DNA of 59,653 nucleotides, from the NCBI GenBank assembly GCA_032718475.1, contig JAUCBJ010000260.1, positions 1 through 59,653 on the forward strand, in the 5' to 3' direction. Positions 1-11,118 of this stretch are shown piece by piece. Position 1 is the first letter of the stretch; every line of letters starts with the position of its first letter. The DNA comes from Nemertoderma westbladi. Its lineage: Eukaryota > Xenacoelomorpha > Nemertodermatida > Nemertodermatidae. The notes beneath the pieces are model-generated. The model saw nothing but the letters and a program-made list of their open reading frames with translations. It ran no database searches and was not told where the DNA came from. The position numbers were made by a program, and so were the translations under genes.

Positions 1-1637
1 GTTTTGGCCTGTGTTTGTTTGTGTGGTCTGTTCAGGTACCGTAATAGTTATTACTCAGATATTTTGTAGGCTGGATTGTTGTCTAGCTATTATTAGGTCT
101 GAAGAGATTGCTGCGTGTGTAGAGTTTGTCCGATAGAGTGCCAGTTAGTAAGTTGGGGCAGCCATAGCTGTAAGGTCAATCCCCTCTTAAAGAATAAGTC
201 GTACTACCGTGTTAGAACGCATACTAACTAACCATTTTGGAATCTGCACATACAGTAGTTTATTTAGGCTTGGTGGTAGTCTGCCAGCGTTTGGTTTGTA
301 TTTTGTTTGAGTATTCTGTACGGGTAGCGTAATATTTATTATTCAGAGTTTATGCGATTATTCGCAACATTCATGTCCCCAAGTTTATTCCTACAGTAAT
401 TGTGTTTGTTATACATACCGTTATAGTTAAATTAACCCCGGTACTACACGGGCTGCTTGGCGTAGGACAAGACTGGTGACTTTGTGCTCTGGTCACTCCA
501 GCAGATGCCGTGGTTCTTTTAACTGTTCAAGTATATTTAACTACTGATTATTTGTTGTACCAGTACTTGTACCTAATTTAGGGTTTAGTGTACAGTGCTT
601 TCCGAGGTAATTAGTGTGTAGGCAGTATATTTTGTGTTGTAAAGTGGTTAATAGGCACGCTGGATCTGGTAGTCCGCGGTAATTAACTTCTAGGTAGGAA
701 CACTCCGTGATACATAACGTAGTACCTATAGCGATACGGTTATAGGTCGTCAGGCGGTGGTATTTTCCTATCTGGACAGTGCAATATATTTACTACTACT
801 TATTATTTCAAATACCGTAGTACCCTGTCCGTTGTAATAAACCGAATTCTAACCCTTTGTTAGACTGGTTTGTAGACTTCCTGTAAAATTACCCTAAAAA
901 TTCGTACGTAATATTTTTTGTTGTGTTTAATTAGAGAATTAATCTCAACCATATCGTAAGTAATTTGTAGTATTAAGTAACTTAGGTAAATTAGAATTAT
1001 CTGTTTTAGTGTCCCATAGGTAACACTTCACTGAGAGCGCACAGCTTCTGTGTAGTGACTTCCCCAGAAATAATAACATTTATTTCAAATATTGACAAAA
1101 CCCCTTTTAAACGGGTATATATATATTATAAATCAACTCAAACGATTTATAAATAGTAGGCCTGCCATACAACAACTAGGTCTCAATATCAGTTGGACTA
1201 CTGCTTGAATAACGGTAATAAAGTAAGTTAAAGTAACCAAGTAACCCTAAAATATTCAGAAATTCAATTATTCTAAAATAATTGACATACCGGTATTTAC
1301 CATAGGCTTATTATATTTATTTCTATAAATTTGTGCTGAAATCATACCGGTATTCTGTAATTAATTCTAGTTCATAATTATACTTATATATACTATAAGT
1401 GTAAGCTGCATACCGGTATTCACGATAGGCCTATTATATATTTATATATATTTGTGCTAAAATTATATACCGGTACTCTGTGACAAACCTAGTTTACAAT
1501 ACTTATATATACTATAAGTGTATACCGGTATTCTAATATACTGTAATAAATTACCGTACTAGGCCAACAGTGATACTGAATTACTAGACTTGCTTTAACG
1601 TATTTATAGCCGTAGGCATTCAACTGTGTAAACAAAC
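1..1637 (+). other. Non-coding leader of element 1
   Basis: Long untranslated leader upstream of gag, closely matching 35283-36910 in element 2. It is AT-rich and contains repeated ACCGGTA-type motifs and a duplicated TACTTATATATACTATAAGT motif near 1381 and 1502. No ORF of note is present. Its conservation between two copies, including the lack of coding, suggests an RNA-level or regulatory role (packaging, translation control), but this is inference. Confidence 0.7.
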
Positions 1638-4600
1638 ATGTCAGACACAACCCAATCACTGTCGGATAGTCTCTTAGAAAGTGTTAGAATGACTGTTAGA
1701 CAGTGCCTTAAAAAGATCAGTGACCCAGATCCAAGTATAGAACATCCTAGACCTAAGTCTAAGGCACCTACTATTGTAAAAAAGGCCATCCCTACAGTAG
1801 TAGTGTCAGACCCTAGGCTAGGAGAACAAGGTAGGTCTATCATCGGCACTCGGGCCCAAGTCAAGCGGGATCAAGAAGCAGCTGTCAAACCGCAGCAACA
1901 TCCTAGCCAAGAACCTAGTTCTCAGCGGCCCGATAGCTCCAGTAGTTCGGATACTGCTGAGCGGACACCCGAACGCGGAGCGAAGATGGCGGATACGGTT
2001 TATGATGAGCGGCCAACCTATGAAGAATCAACCGGCGCCACTTCTTCTCAAGTGGAAAGCGAGGTGGAAAGCGAAGTGGAAAGCGAATTAACAGCAGCAG
2101 AGAAGCCGCGAACTAGAGACGCCATTGACATCTATCTGTCAGACTATCAGCGATTCATAGGAGACGAAGAGTTGAGGAGACGACTGTCTGGACTTCGCCC
2201 TAATAGTGAAGGAACCAAGCTTGTGTTGGACGCAATCGATGCGGAAATGTTAGCTGCCAACCAAGCTAAATTTGATGAAAAACTCCGCCTCGTTAGAGTC
2301 CAAGAAGAACAATTAAAGAAAAGACGGATAGAGGAACAAAGGGAGGCGGCAATCGCAGAAGCCGAAGCAGAAAGAAAGGAGGCAGCGGCAATAGCCGAAG
2401 CAGAAATACAAAGAAAGGCAGCGGCGGCAGAAGCAAAGGCGGCCATGGCAGAAGCAGAAATACAAAGAAAGGCAGCGGCGGCAGAAGCAAAGGCGGCCAT
2501 GGCAGAAGCAGAAGCAAGGGCGAAAAAGGCAGTAGCAGAAGCAGAACGAAGAGCGTCTGAGCAGACTACCCAACTGGAGTTGGAGAAGCTGCAAGAGACG
2601 CAAGACAACATAAATAAACAGTTAACTGCTAGTCACATGCAGATGATGAGAAAATCTACTCCCAAACGCCAGGGCTATACTTCATCGGAGGAAAGCGAAA
2701 CCACCGATCCTGAAGGCGGAGGAAATAGATCTCGTCTAAGCAGGCGTAGAAAAACATCTTACCGTCACAAATTGCCTGATTTGCCCCCAGCTGTCAGAAG
2801 ACAACTAGCTAGCACAGACTTAGGTAGTACAGAACCTACAGACCAAACCATTCAGGTCAAAAGACTACCTACAATAGTTGATGAGCCTGAAATAATTAGG
2901 CCTGTCGTTCCCCAAGTCACTTCTGTGCTAGAGACCCCTGCACTTCCAGAGCTTAACTCTAAATTCCCTTTACACAGTACTACACTGCCTGTACCCGGTG
3001 GAACAGTCCATGCGAATATCCCCGTCCTGAGCATTGAGAGAGGAATCAAAGATTTGTCTCCCGTCGTCCCGCGTCAGCCCGCTACAATGTTGGCGACTCC
3101 CGCTTCGGCGGTTGAGTGGGTAGAGGAGGGACGGCGGGGGATGAACCTCCTGCTCGGACAGATGCAGGAGACTGTCCACCAGCTTAAGGGAACAGTAAGG
3201 GAAGGTAGAGCAGAGTTGCAAGAAGTGCAGCAAAGTATCGCACTAGAACGCGACAAATTAGTCAATATACAAAAGGGCATACCAATACCCCCTGTAACAT
3301 TGTGTCAACCTGTTAGGTCTGAAGTATTACATGCGCAAGGTGTGGAGCCTACACGCATCTATACTGCTAGTGAAGTAGAAACTCCTATAGCAAACCCTAT
3401 TAAGGGTGATTATAAACCTGTTGTTAATGATATTCCCTATAGACCTGATAATGATCCGAGAAATTTATATACCGATAATTCGATATTAAATAACACGATG
3501 GCCCAAGAAAGCTTTACGCGTCAGATGGCTAGAACAGAAGCCCGCCAAGCGGTTAAAGTAGGAGAGATCGTCAAATTCAATGGAGACGAAATGAAATGGT
3601 TACCTTTCAACGAATATTACAAAGACAGCATACAGAACTCTGTGCTATCTAACGGAGAGAAACTTAGGTTCCTCATCAAGTGCTTGGAAGGACCTCCCAA
3701 GTTAATGGCGTTAAAGTTTATTGGACATCCAGATGGATTAAGACAAGTTTGGGATACATTAAACATCAGGTATGGTAACAAGGATAACATAGCTAAGTAT
3801 TTGTATGCAAAATTAGTAGCCCCCCGACACTTCCTTAGTAGCGGGATTATAGAGTTTTCCGATGAAATTCAGGAGATCTGTAGACAATTGGACTGGTTAG
3901 GTAAGTCTCATGAATATCAGAGTTCCATGGTTATTGGAGCCGTAGTCTCTACTTTACCAAAGGGTGGAGTATGTACACGCTGGGACAAGAAAGTGTTGTA
4001 CATGAATGAACAACAACGACGAAGCCCTACCATGGCTGATCTCATGTCCTTCTTAGATAGCGAAGTAAAATTACAACTTATAAAGCAGTCCAGAGAGAAA
4101 ACATCGGAAAATAAGGTAAGTGAGAAACCCGTTTCTAGGAGAAGGATAATACCAGTGTGTTATACTGACGACGGCGAAAGCCAAGCTTCTCAAGAAGAGG
4201 ACAGCGGGAAAGACACAGCAAAATCTTACTATGACAACAAGACCTATAAAGACGTAAGTAAATACAAGTCTCGAACCAGTGACAGGAGAGAACAGGTAAC
4301 AACAACTCCTCCTACGTCTCCTAAGAGAATTCACGGAAGAAAGCCCGAAGAAAGAACGAGAGTGCATAACGTTACCCAAGGTAAGGTGAGTAACATCAAA
4401 CCAAAATGTGCGCTGTGCGACGGGCCCCACCGTTTGAGTGCGTGTGCTGAATTTCTAAAGAAATCCCTTGTAGACAGACGTACAGTCCTGTGGAATAAGC
4501 GGTTATGCTATAATTGCCTCAGATCAGGACACCAACGGCGAACCTGTTACTCCGACATAAAGTGTGCAAAGTGTGGCGCGAAACATCACATCTTGTTACA

Positions 4601-4913
4601 CAGTGAGTTCGAACGAGACAAACAGAGTCAGGTAAGTGAGCCCGAACTACATGTCCAATTCAGTGATGTAAATGACACTGATCAGGAGTCTGAGATGGAA
4701 GGATTCTATACTGACGAATTCTCCGACGCCAACGAATCCTGTTATCTAATCAATACCGCAGTGTATCGAGCACTTACTTATGGAAAGGACACCAACAATG
4801 AGTTTCCCCCAACTACTTTTGCCAAACAACCATCTTGGAAAGCTCCAACTTCCAACGTAGGAATCAGAGAATTTCCTGTAGTGCAGGTACCCAAGGAGGT
4901 GAGGTCTCTATAG
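1638..4913 (+). CDS. gag: BEL/Pao Gag polyprotein (element 1 version), truncated before protease
   Basis: Gag is the structural protein that coats retrotransposon RNA. The 1,091-residue product has a low-complexity N-terminus, then an Ala/Glu/Lys-rich heptad-like stretch (roughly residues 215-340, probable coiled coil) containing an exact 18-residue duplication. A DUF1759-type Gag core follows (around residues 645-790, with FNGDEMKWLPF near its start), then a Cys/His region near 920-990 with CALC, CYNC and CAKC pairs typical of BEL/Pao nucleocapsid. The frame runs into the foreign block and stops at 4911-4913, so the protease is not fused to this Gag as it is in element 2. A segment of about 175 residues near residue 123, present in element 2, is absent without shifting frame. 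The start is the first ATG after the leader and matches the element 2 start (MSDTTQ versus MSDTQQ). Confidence 0.85.
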   Translation: MSDTTQSLSDSLLESVRMTVRQCLKKISDPDPSIEHPRPKSKAPTIVKKAIPTVVVSDPRLGEQGRSIIGTRAQVKRDQEAAVKPQQHPSQEPSSQRPDSSSSSDTAERTPERGAKMADTVYDERPTYEESTGATSSQVESEVESEVESELTAAEKPRTRDAIDIYLSDYQRFIGDEELRRRLSGLRPNSEGTKLVLDAIDAEMLAANQAKFDEKLRLVRVQEEQLKKRRIEEQREAAIAEAEAERKEAAAIAEAEIQRKAAAAEAKAAMAEAEIQRKAAAAEAKAAMAEAEARAKKAVAEAERRASEQTTQLELEKLQETQDNINKQLTASHMQMMRKSTPKRQGYTSSEESETTDPEGGGNRSRLSRRRKTSYRHKLPDLPPAVRRQLASTDLGSTEPTDQTIQVKRLPTIVDEPEIIRPVVPQVTSVLETPALPELNSKFPLHSTTLPVPGGTVHANIPVLSIERGIKDLSPVVPRQPATMLATPASAVEWVEEGRRGMNLLLGQMQETVHQLKGTVREGRAELQEVQQSIALERDKLVNIQKGIPIPPVTLCQPVRSEVLHAQGVEPTRIYTASEVETPIANPIKGDYKPVVNDIPYRPDNDPRNLYTDNSILNNTMAQESFTRQMARTEARQAVKVGEIVKFNGDEMKWLPFNEYYKDSIQNSVLSNGEKLRFLIKCLEGPPKLMALKFIGHPDGLRQVWDTLNIRYGNKDNIAKYLYAKLVAPRHFLSSGIIEFSDEIQEICRQLDWLGKSHEYQSSMVIGAVVSTLPKGGVCTRWDKKVLYMNEQQRRSPTMADLMSFLDSEVKLQLIKQSREKTSENKVSEKPVSRRRIIPVCYTDDGESQASQEEDSGKDTAKSYYDNKTYKDVSKYKSRTSDRREQVTTTPPTSPKRIHGRKPEERTRVHNVTQGKVSNIKPKCALCDGPHRLSACAEFLKKSLVDRRTVLWNKRLCYNCLRSGHQRRTCYSDIKCAKCGAKHHILLHSEFERDKQSQVSEPELHVQFSDVNDTDQESEMEGFYTDEFSDANESCYLINTAVYRALTYGKDTNNEFPPTTFAKQPSWKAPTSNVGIREFPVVQVPKEVRSL
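2394..2501 (+). repeat. 54-bp exact tandem duplication inside gag coiled coil
   Basis: Two adjacent 54-bp units, 2394-2447 and 2448-2501, encode an 18-residue Ala/Glu/Lys/Arg-rich block twice. The frame is kept. Element 2 carries a different 33-bp repeat at the equivalent place. Confidence 0.85.
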
Positions 4914-6156
4914 GGGTGCCTGCAACAGGCGGCGGCGGACTCGCGAGGGTCTGGGGGCACGCTAAATCACTACTATAGTGCAGGGGAGTTACTGAAGGCC
5001 CTCGTGTCTTACGAACCATGAATCAACATGGTGCCGTGGTATCGCCTAGTCGGCCTGTTGCCGTACTGCCAGTCCTGTACACAGTAGGGGTGGTGACTTA
5101 GTGTGATCTGTGGTTTATGTGGTTTATGTGGTAGGTCTATGTTTGGTATGTATGAGTTGACCAGACTCTGTACTGTCTCCGATTGGTGGCCAAAACGTGT
5201 TTTTTCCCAGGGTAGCACTATTGGAATGGAGGTGTTGCATCGGAATGGACAGGTTCTGATGATTCTGTTGGTACTACTATTGGAATGGAGGTGGCACCCG
5301 GAATATCAGCTGCAAGGAGGGGTTGGTGTTGTAGTGTGGTCCGAGTGAATGATACTCTGGAATCTGTGGTTTGTGTGTGTACGTGGTATACGTGAGTGTA
5401 TGTATGGCTACTGCGAGTGGGTATGGGAACCCTTACCGGTTGGTTCAGTCGCCGCTGGTTATTAGTAGGACCATATTTTACTGCGCCCCAGCATACTTTG
5501 TGCACACAAAGTTATTTTACCCTGTCGGTAAAATAAAGTACTCTAGACTCTTTATCAGTCTATACAATTTTGTCCCCTCTGATTTTGTCACTGATTTTGT
5601 CCTCCCCGATTATGTCCCTGTGTGTGCGTGGTATGCGTCAGATTTGTGTTTACCGTTGTGTACTTGATTTCGTGAGCATCTATTGAGTACACGTGTACAG
5701 TGACTGGTAAGTGGTTACTTGTTCCTAGCTTTCGAGCTAGTCAGTATTGTTTGCGGAACCGACTTCCCCTCAATACTGCCGGCGAGGCGGGTGAAAACGG
5801 TCAATATTCCATGTTGGGTAGCGCAAGCCCACTTGGGACAAGACCGTTGGTTTGGCTCAAGGGCGACCTTGATGCTCGATCGCTATCGACTGGTCCACCT
5901 GCCGGTTGACTCTCTGAGTTGGCTCAATGTACAGTCAGGCCACAGCAAGTTGACAGTAGCCGACCATCTGGCTACACCGACGAGTTGTGCCGGTGTGATC
6001 GGGGGATTGAAAAGTGAACCCGGGAAGCATCGGGCTACCCTCCGGCCCGGTCTGATAAAAACATCAGTCGGACTGGCCCCAAGGGTGGTGGGACAGCGTC
6101 CGCCTCATGGGTGCGCCTCGGAGTCATCAGAGAGGAGCCCAGAAGGACGCAAGCGA
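4889..6156 (+). other. Unidentified 1.27-kb insertion between gag and protease of element 1
   Basis: Element 2 runs directly from the Gag C-terminus into the protease (40616-40626). Element 1 has about 1,267 extra bases here, beginning CCCAAGGAGG and ending GGACGCAAGCG. No clear target duplication, inverted repeat or poly(A) is visible. The block is GC-richer at both ends, contains a 22-bp motif repeated near 5211 and 5269, and has short ORFs without recognisable domains. It interrupts the gag-protease frame. It may be an unrelated transposon, a captured sequence, or the product of a complex rearrangement. I do not recognise it. Confidence 0.6.
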
Positions 6157-7107
6157 AGAGTTCACGGTCCTAACAAAAGTTACATAGTGAACGCCCTCCT
6201 TGACTCCGGCAGCACAGGAACATTCATCGATCAAGAACTAGCCGAAGATATCTTTGCTGGACAACCCAAATTCCGGACTAAATTGAATATGTCAGGAATT
6301 ATGCAGGTTTGGAAATCTACCCTAACGGCAGACTACTATGTAGGTGTGTTGTCCACCCCCCAAGATAAATTAGGAGCACAAGGTATAAGGTCGGTAAAAA
6401 TGGTAGCTATAAAGAACTTCGCTACTACTCAAGCAGACCTTTATAATTGGGACGAGGATGAGAGCATCCAACATCTTAAGATACCTCGATTCCAGACAGA
6501 TTATCCTGGAGTGCAAATACTCATCGGCCAAAACGCGCATGAGGCGCTCGAGACATTGGAGAAACGGCCTGCTCAACCGCAGCCACTACAAACCTATGCG
6601 GTAAGAACTAGAGTAGGTTGGTACTTCACTGGCCCTTCCCGTAGAACTCTCAAAGAGAGATTACCTCAACAACAGGTATACCAAGTAAAGGAATGGGAAG
6701 TGGAGAGCAGTGAGGTGGACGACCCAACTGAGGGAACACCATACTCCTCAGATAAGGACGATATTAACTCCAATGTAGATCAATGGAGACATTGCCTTGG
6801 GACGATTAATCCAGCCGACATCGCTTCCAGAGGAGCAACTCCTCAAGAACTGATAGATACTCCAGGCTGGTTAGGTGGATCCGACTTCTTAAGTAAAGAA
6901 GAAGAAGAATGGCCTCCTTATCTTACCCCAGCGGAGATTAGACAGGCCAAGGGAGCGGAGAAAGTAACACAACAACTCAATCGCCCAGCTGGTCGTTTAT
7001 GTTTACTGGAAAGAGACCGAAAACTGTCCGGAAACTATGGAAGGCAAGATACTCTTCCTACGACCACTTCCCTAATCCGACAAATATCTAGGGACTCTAT
7101 AACGTAA
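6157..7107 (+). pseudogene. pol: Element 1 pol remnant: protease plus fused edges of RNase H and integrase regions
   Basis: The open stretch begins with the aspartic-protease-like segment (DUF1758 type, LLDSGSTGTF with the catalytic DSG). It then jumps at about 6765 to the region after RNase H (DQWRHCLGTINPADIASRG) and at about 6968 to the last 45 residues of the integrase ORF. RT, RNase H and the integrase core are gone. Both junctions keep the reading frame. At the place where element 2 has the in-frame UAG (41120-41122), this copy reads GAG (Glu). The open frame extends upstream into the foreign block as far as an ATG at 5719, but those residues are not part of the family. A short protease-containing protein could be made; polymerase function is impossible. 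Confidence 0.8.
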
Positions 7108-8730
7108 TAACATATGGAGTGGGCGTGTGGCTATATCATTTTATATTTGTTTTTATTTTATATTTATGTATGTATTATTATGTAATTTTATTATAATCGT
7201 TTTCTTTAATTTTATTTAGTATAATGTTATTTTAGTGATTATTTAGTAGATTAGTGCAATATATTAGTGTTTATTACGTACGTAATTACTTATAATATAT
7301 ATTCAGTGCGACGGCGAGAAATAATTTTTCTCTTTCCTTACTGTCCGTATCATATTATAAATACATGATTACAGTAAGATGAAATGTCCGTACTTCTTAA
7401 AGTACAATAAAGCCACTACTATATTCAAGTATTATTGGTAGGCAGAGTATTAGGAATGCAAAGTTCAGATCCTCGTGTCTCGGCTAAACCAAGCTCTGGG
7501 TAGACCTTGGAAACGACTTGCCTCTTCACACTGACATTGCTTCGTGCGATATTGCTCTTCTACCTTATATTAAATAATACATATAGTAGCGTGATGTCCC
7601 TCTAACAGTAGCGTAAAACGCAAATAAATCTGTTAAACTTTTGACCATCTGTAATTCTAGTCGATTAAGATATCGCGGCACCCACCGATATACTTGAAAG
7701 ACAAATTCTAGAATCAATGGTTAACGTCCCCAGACAAGTTCTGGAATAAATCGGTGCCCATCTTAAATATTAATTAATATTTAGTAAAATTCTGTAAAAT
7801 TCAGATCCTTTAAATTCCTAGTCAATTAAGATATCGTAGCACTTACCGATACTCTTAAAGGACAATTTTATAGAATTAAGGATCCTATGTCCCCAGACCT
7901 GCTCTGGAATCAAATTGTGACAATTTTAAAATCAAATAATAAAATTCACGGGAATAAATTCAATTTCATATTTTAAATGAATTTCATAAATTGTCATTTT
8001 GTACAATTTATAACATTCCCAAAATTCCATTAATTAATAGATCATGGGAGCGGAGATTCATCCTATTGAGTGTATTAGAGTGCGAGAATCTCCAACATAT
8101 AGTCAATAGCCGATAAAATTAATAAAATCATGCATAAAGAGGATATTGACAATTAAAGAATTATTATTAAATAGCATCCCAGATCTGTATGCATGAGAAT
8201 TACCCTAATTCTACCGCTAGCTTTCCATAATGTCACCATAGCAACACCCACGCTAGAATTAGAAGCAAGTTAAGAGAACAATAGAAAGCTTGTCACATTG
8301 CATAGCATAGAGAATACATAGCACACTGTTAGTATCCAAGGATACACAGTAATAACGTGACATTCTGGAAGGCACTGACTAACGGACAAATGGCCTGTAT
8401 GTGTACAATTGGTGACAGTTGTGTGGAATTTGTGCGTTTGTAGGTGAATGTTACTGCTAAGGTGTGTTTACAGTAGCTAGTCGCAATTGTGAAAGTAGCC
8501 CAACTCTCCTATAGAAAGAACCTAAAGTGGATTCAAGCCTTTGGGACGGACAGTGGAGTGACTTGTGCCGGTTATCGTTGTCGTGATGTTGCTACATGTT
8601 GGCGTAAACACCGCGACGACGGTACATCGGCGCTGAGAATCCCACTGTCCGGGGGCAAAGAGAAGTAGGCAGCGACGCCCGCTCGCCTAAATATAAACTT
8701 ATTTGATATTAATAAACTCAGATAGCAGAT
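7108..8730 (+). other. Conserved non-coding spacer between pol and ORF3 (element 1)
   Basis: It matches 45038-46664 of element 2 almost throughout. It contains two diverged copies of a module with ATTCTAGTCGATTAAGATAT-like sequence near 7655 and 7820, a purine-rich TGGGAGCGG at 8045-8053 identical to the tract preceding the 3' LTR, and next to it an inverted repeat GGAGATTC...GAATCTCC. No coding potential is visible. Confidence 0.7.
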
Positions 8731-9770
8731 ATGACGGAGTTGATAGAAGATGATCTTGGTATTAGGGAACGATATACTCTACCTTTACAAGCATTTGTGG
8801 ATAGCTTAATACGCGGTGAAGCCGATCCAACCATTACGGAGGACGATGGTCGTTATATCGAACCGCCGATGTCCCAAGAGCAACTTGCGCGTGAATTGGA
8901 CTATCGAAAATTCACCACTCGCTATACGAATCGTAACGGTACGTATATGGACTTCTTAACTACCAGCCATCCTATCGATTTACATGATACGGACGATGTA
9001 GACACCAAAAGGGAAATGGTTCTATTTAAATATCATACCCAGCGGGGTCGTAACGATAAACCGAGAATAGATCACGAAAATTCTATTCGTAACAGATTGG
9101 GAAGCGAACGCTGATTTACATTGTGATTCGCGCCATCGCTATTATCCCGGACGCGCTTACGAAGGAGTTTATGCGTTCCATCCTTATCTATTCGCTTCTG
9201 TCGAACAGAAATCACGCATATCGAGTTACGAACTACTGAAGCGCGTCGGAGAATGTATTTCAACCAAGTTCGTACGCAAATTTCTCAGGAGTGTTAATCC
9301 TAGCGACCTTCATTCCTATAACTTAATCAATTATATCCGTCAGGATCCGGACTATGGAGACTTATTTGTTAACTCACACCCCGAGTTACAGGAAGTATAT
9401 CGACGGCCTTACGAATACCGAGCCCGCGAACGCGAGTTGGAAAGGACCATTTAAACCCTGGAGGTTTCTAACTGCCTATGGTCCACCCACGGCCCTCGTT
9501 CAGACCACTCGTAAAGGACCCGTAAGAGCGGCTGTCTTGAAACGAGCTCTCAAAGCCGTTAGACCCCTCTCCCCTAACGTTGATGTCAATCAACCCGGTA
9601 CTTCGACTGGCGGTTACACCGACCATAATCCTACACCCTCTGATGCAATCATATTGCACCCTTCACCCAGGAGTTATAGCCCTCCTTGTAAAGTGGCTCG
9701 CCCCAAAGAGAAAAGGACTCTGGCTAGCTTTAAAAAACTGCGTAAACGCCGTCCGCGCAAGAAAGACTAA
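8731..9770 (+). pseudogene. ORF3 remnant of element 1, internally deleted
   Basis: The first 122 codons match the N-terminus of the 1,417-residue ORF3 protein (MTELIEDDLGIRERYTLPLQ). At about 9098 the sequence jumps to the part of ORF3 found near 50248 in element 2, removing about 3.2 kb. The jump shifts frame and gives a stop at 9112-9114. The downstream remainder still resembles the ORF3 C-terminus up to 9770, including the basic tail, but carries further indels (for example around 9449). Any product would be a 127-residue N-terminal fragment. Confidence 0.85.
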
Positions 9771-9839
9771 CTGTTTAGAGTATTTACGTATATTAGAAAC
9801 TGTGATTTTTGTATATTTATAGACTCAAATCCCATTTTC

Positions 9840-9848
9840 TGGGAGCGG
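9840..9848 (+). promoter_or_regulatory. Polypurine tract, element 1 plus-strand primer
   Basis: TGGGAGCGG sits directly against the first base of the 3' LTR, where the plus-strand DNA primer of an LTR element is expected. The same nine bases lie at the equivalent site of element 2. Confidence 0.6.
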
Positions 9849-11118
9849 TGTAAAAGCTTCTGTGGGATATAACTGGCCCCTTTGCTTCGCAATCCAGTTT
9901 CCCCCCAGGCGCTGGAATACTCTAAAAAGGTTCTCTAACTGTATATATATTCCCCTCGCCCGCAAGGTACCGTTACAGGTGTTTTAACGGACATAAAAGT
10001 CATTCTGCTATATACGTGTTTTGGCGGACATGGTAAGGCAAAAAACCTGCAATGCACCAACTACCTTTCACAGCTTAGCCGTGATGATTCATATTACGAC
10101 ATCTAACAGCTGGTTGCTGACATGGAAACAGCCATTGGACGCATGGTTCTTTGTTTGGCTTGAGCCAATCAGAGCGATTTTTCCTGTCGACGTGTAGCTT
10201 TTCGGCCGATCATAAGGAGAGTGTTCAGTCTTACTGTTTTCACTTGATACTTTGTTGTTATTGCTGTCTAAGCCAGAAACACCGGCTCTAGAGTTAATTC
10301 TTTTCATACTTTAGAAGAAACATTAGTAGGCTTAAATTATAGAGCGTATGACTGTTATCGGTCCATATCAGTGCATATCGCTGTACATATCTGTTCATAT
10401 CATATCTTAACCTACCGTCTTAATGTTTTTACTGTTGTCATATCTTATATCAGTGGATTGAATATTATTTGGAGAACATTTATAAAGAACCCAAATTTCC
10501 CAATTTTCTTGATACACTACAGGTTAGAGAGGCGGGTTATATATATAGCGATTGCGACTTATATTATTGTGGTGTGTATTGAATTCAATGCTATTTGATA
10601 AGCCCTACATGAGTCCGTTGCTATTCTCTTTATATATGATAAAATTCATTGACGGTCGGCAAATTAGTGAGCAGTGTTGTGTGTTACCGGTAGTGTGCAT
10701 GATTGTGGCTGATAACTAAGCATTTCCTAAAGAATGCGCCTCATACGTGAATCATAAGCCTTACCGACTTACCGTTGTGATTAGTATAAGTCATAGCTCT
10801 GTTTACTTAGATAGAGCGCCACGTCCTAAAGGAACTGTTAATATTTCCCGAAAGTGAATAATATTAGTCAGAAATTAATTATTAACGATCAATCGAATAA
10901 TACAATACCGTAAGCTTCACTGCAATAATAATCTAAGCCGACAGAATCCAGTCTCCCGGGATTATCCAGCGGGTGAATGGACGCGCACTAGGCTGGCTTC
11001 TGCTAATGTTGTGTTTATTGGTATTAAATATTTGTCATCTTCTAAAGTATATTTATAAATCAAAAGACATATAAATTTTGGCAGGTTAAACTGCTAAAGG
11101 TCTTCAAAAGCGCGTACA
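9849..11118 (+). repeat. 3' LTR of element 1
   Basis: The LTR runs from TGTAAAAGC to GCGCGTACA, 1,270 bp, and shares both termini with the 1,187-bp LTRs of element 2. The distal half (from about 10490, including a TATA-like stretch near 10540) is similar to element 2. Most of the first 600 bp is not alignable by eye apart from the first 80 or so bases. The AATAAA present in element 2 LTRs reads AATAAT here. Just beyond the end lies LINE coding sequence (minus strand). Confidence 0.9.

Larger units (their letters stand above)
1..11118 (+). mobile_element. BEL/Pao LTR retrotransposon, non-autonomous copy (element 1), 5' end outside window
   Basis: The first base of the window matches about position 35283 inside the leader of the complete element at 33569-52183. 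Similarity then continues through leader, gag, spacer, the ORF3 ends and the 3' LTR. Relative to that element this copy lacks three coding blocks: RT plus RNase H, integrase, and the middle of ORF3. It also lacks a gag segment of about 530 bp and gains a foreign block at about 4889-6156. It ends in an LTR whose terminal TG...CA is at 9849 and 11118. The 5' LTR and upstream target duplication should lie before position 1. Retained parts look more than 90% identical to element 2 by eye, so this is a moderately young deletion derivative. It encodes no polymerase or integrase and would need enzymes in trans. Confidence 0.9.

Noticed and set aside
2147-2611. Minus-strand frames opposite the gag coiled coil (also 37991-38467)
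   Set aside because: They are shadows created by the repetitive Ala/Glu/Lys codons; the plus strand has the conserved BEL/Pao Gag.
4889-6156. Reading the extra block in element 1 as an intron
   Set aside because: A GT...AG pair could be placed so that the frame is kept, but there is no pyrimidine tract before the 3' site, and element 2 lacks the block at the DNA level.
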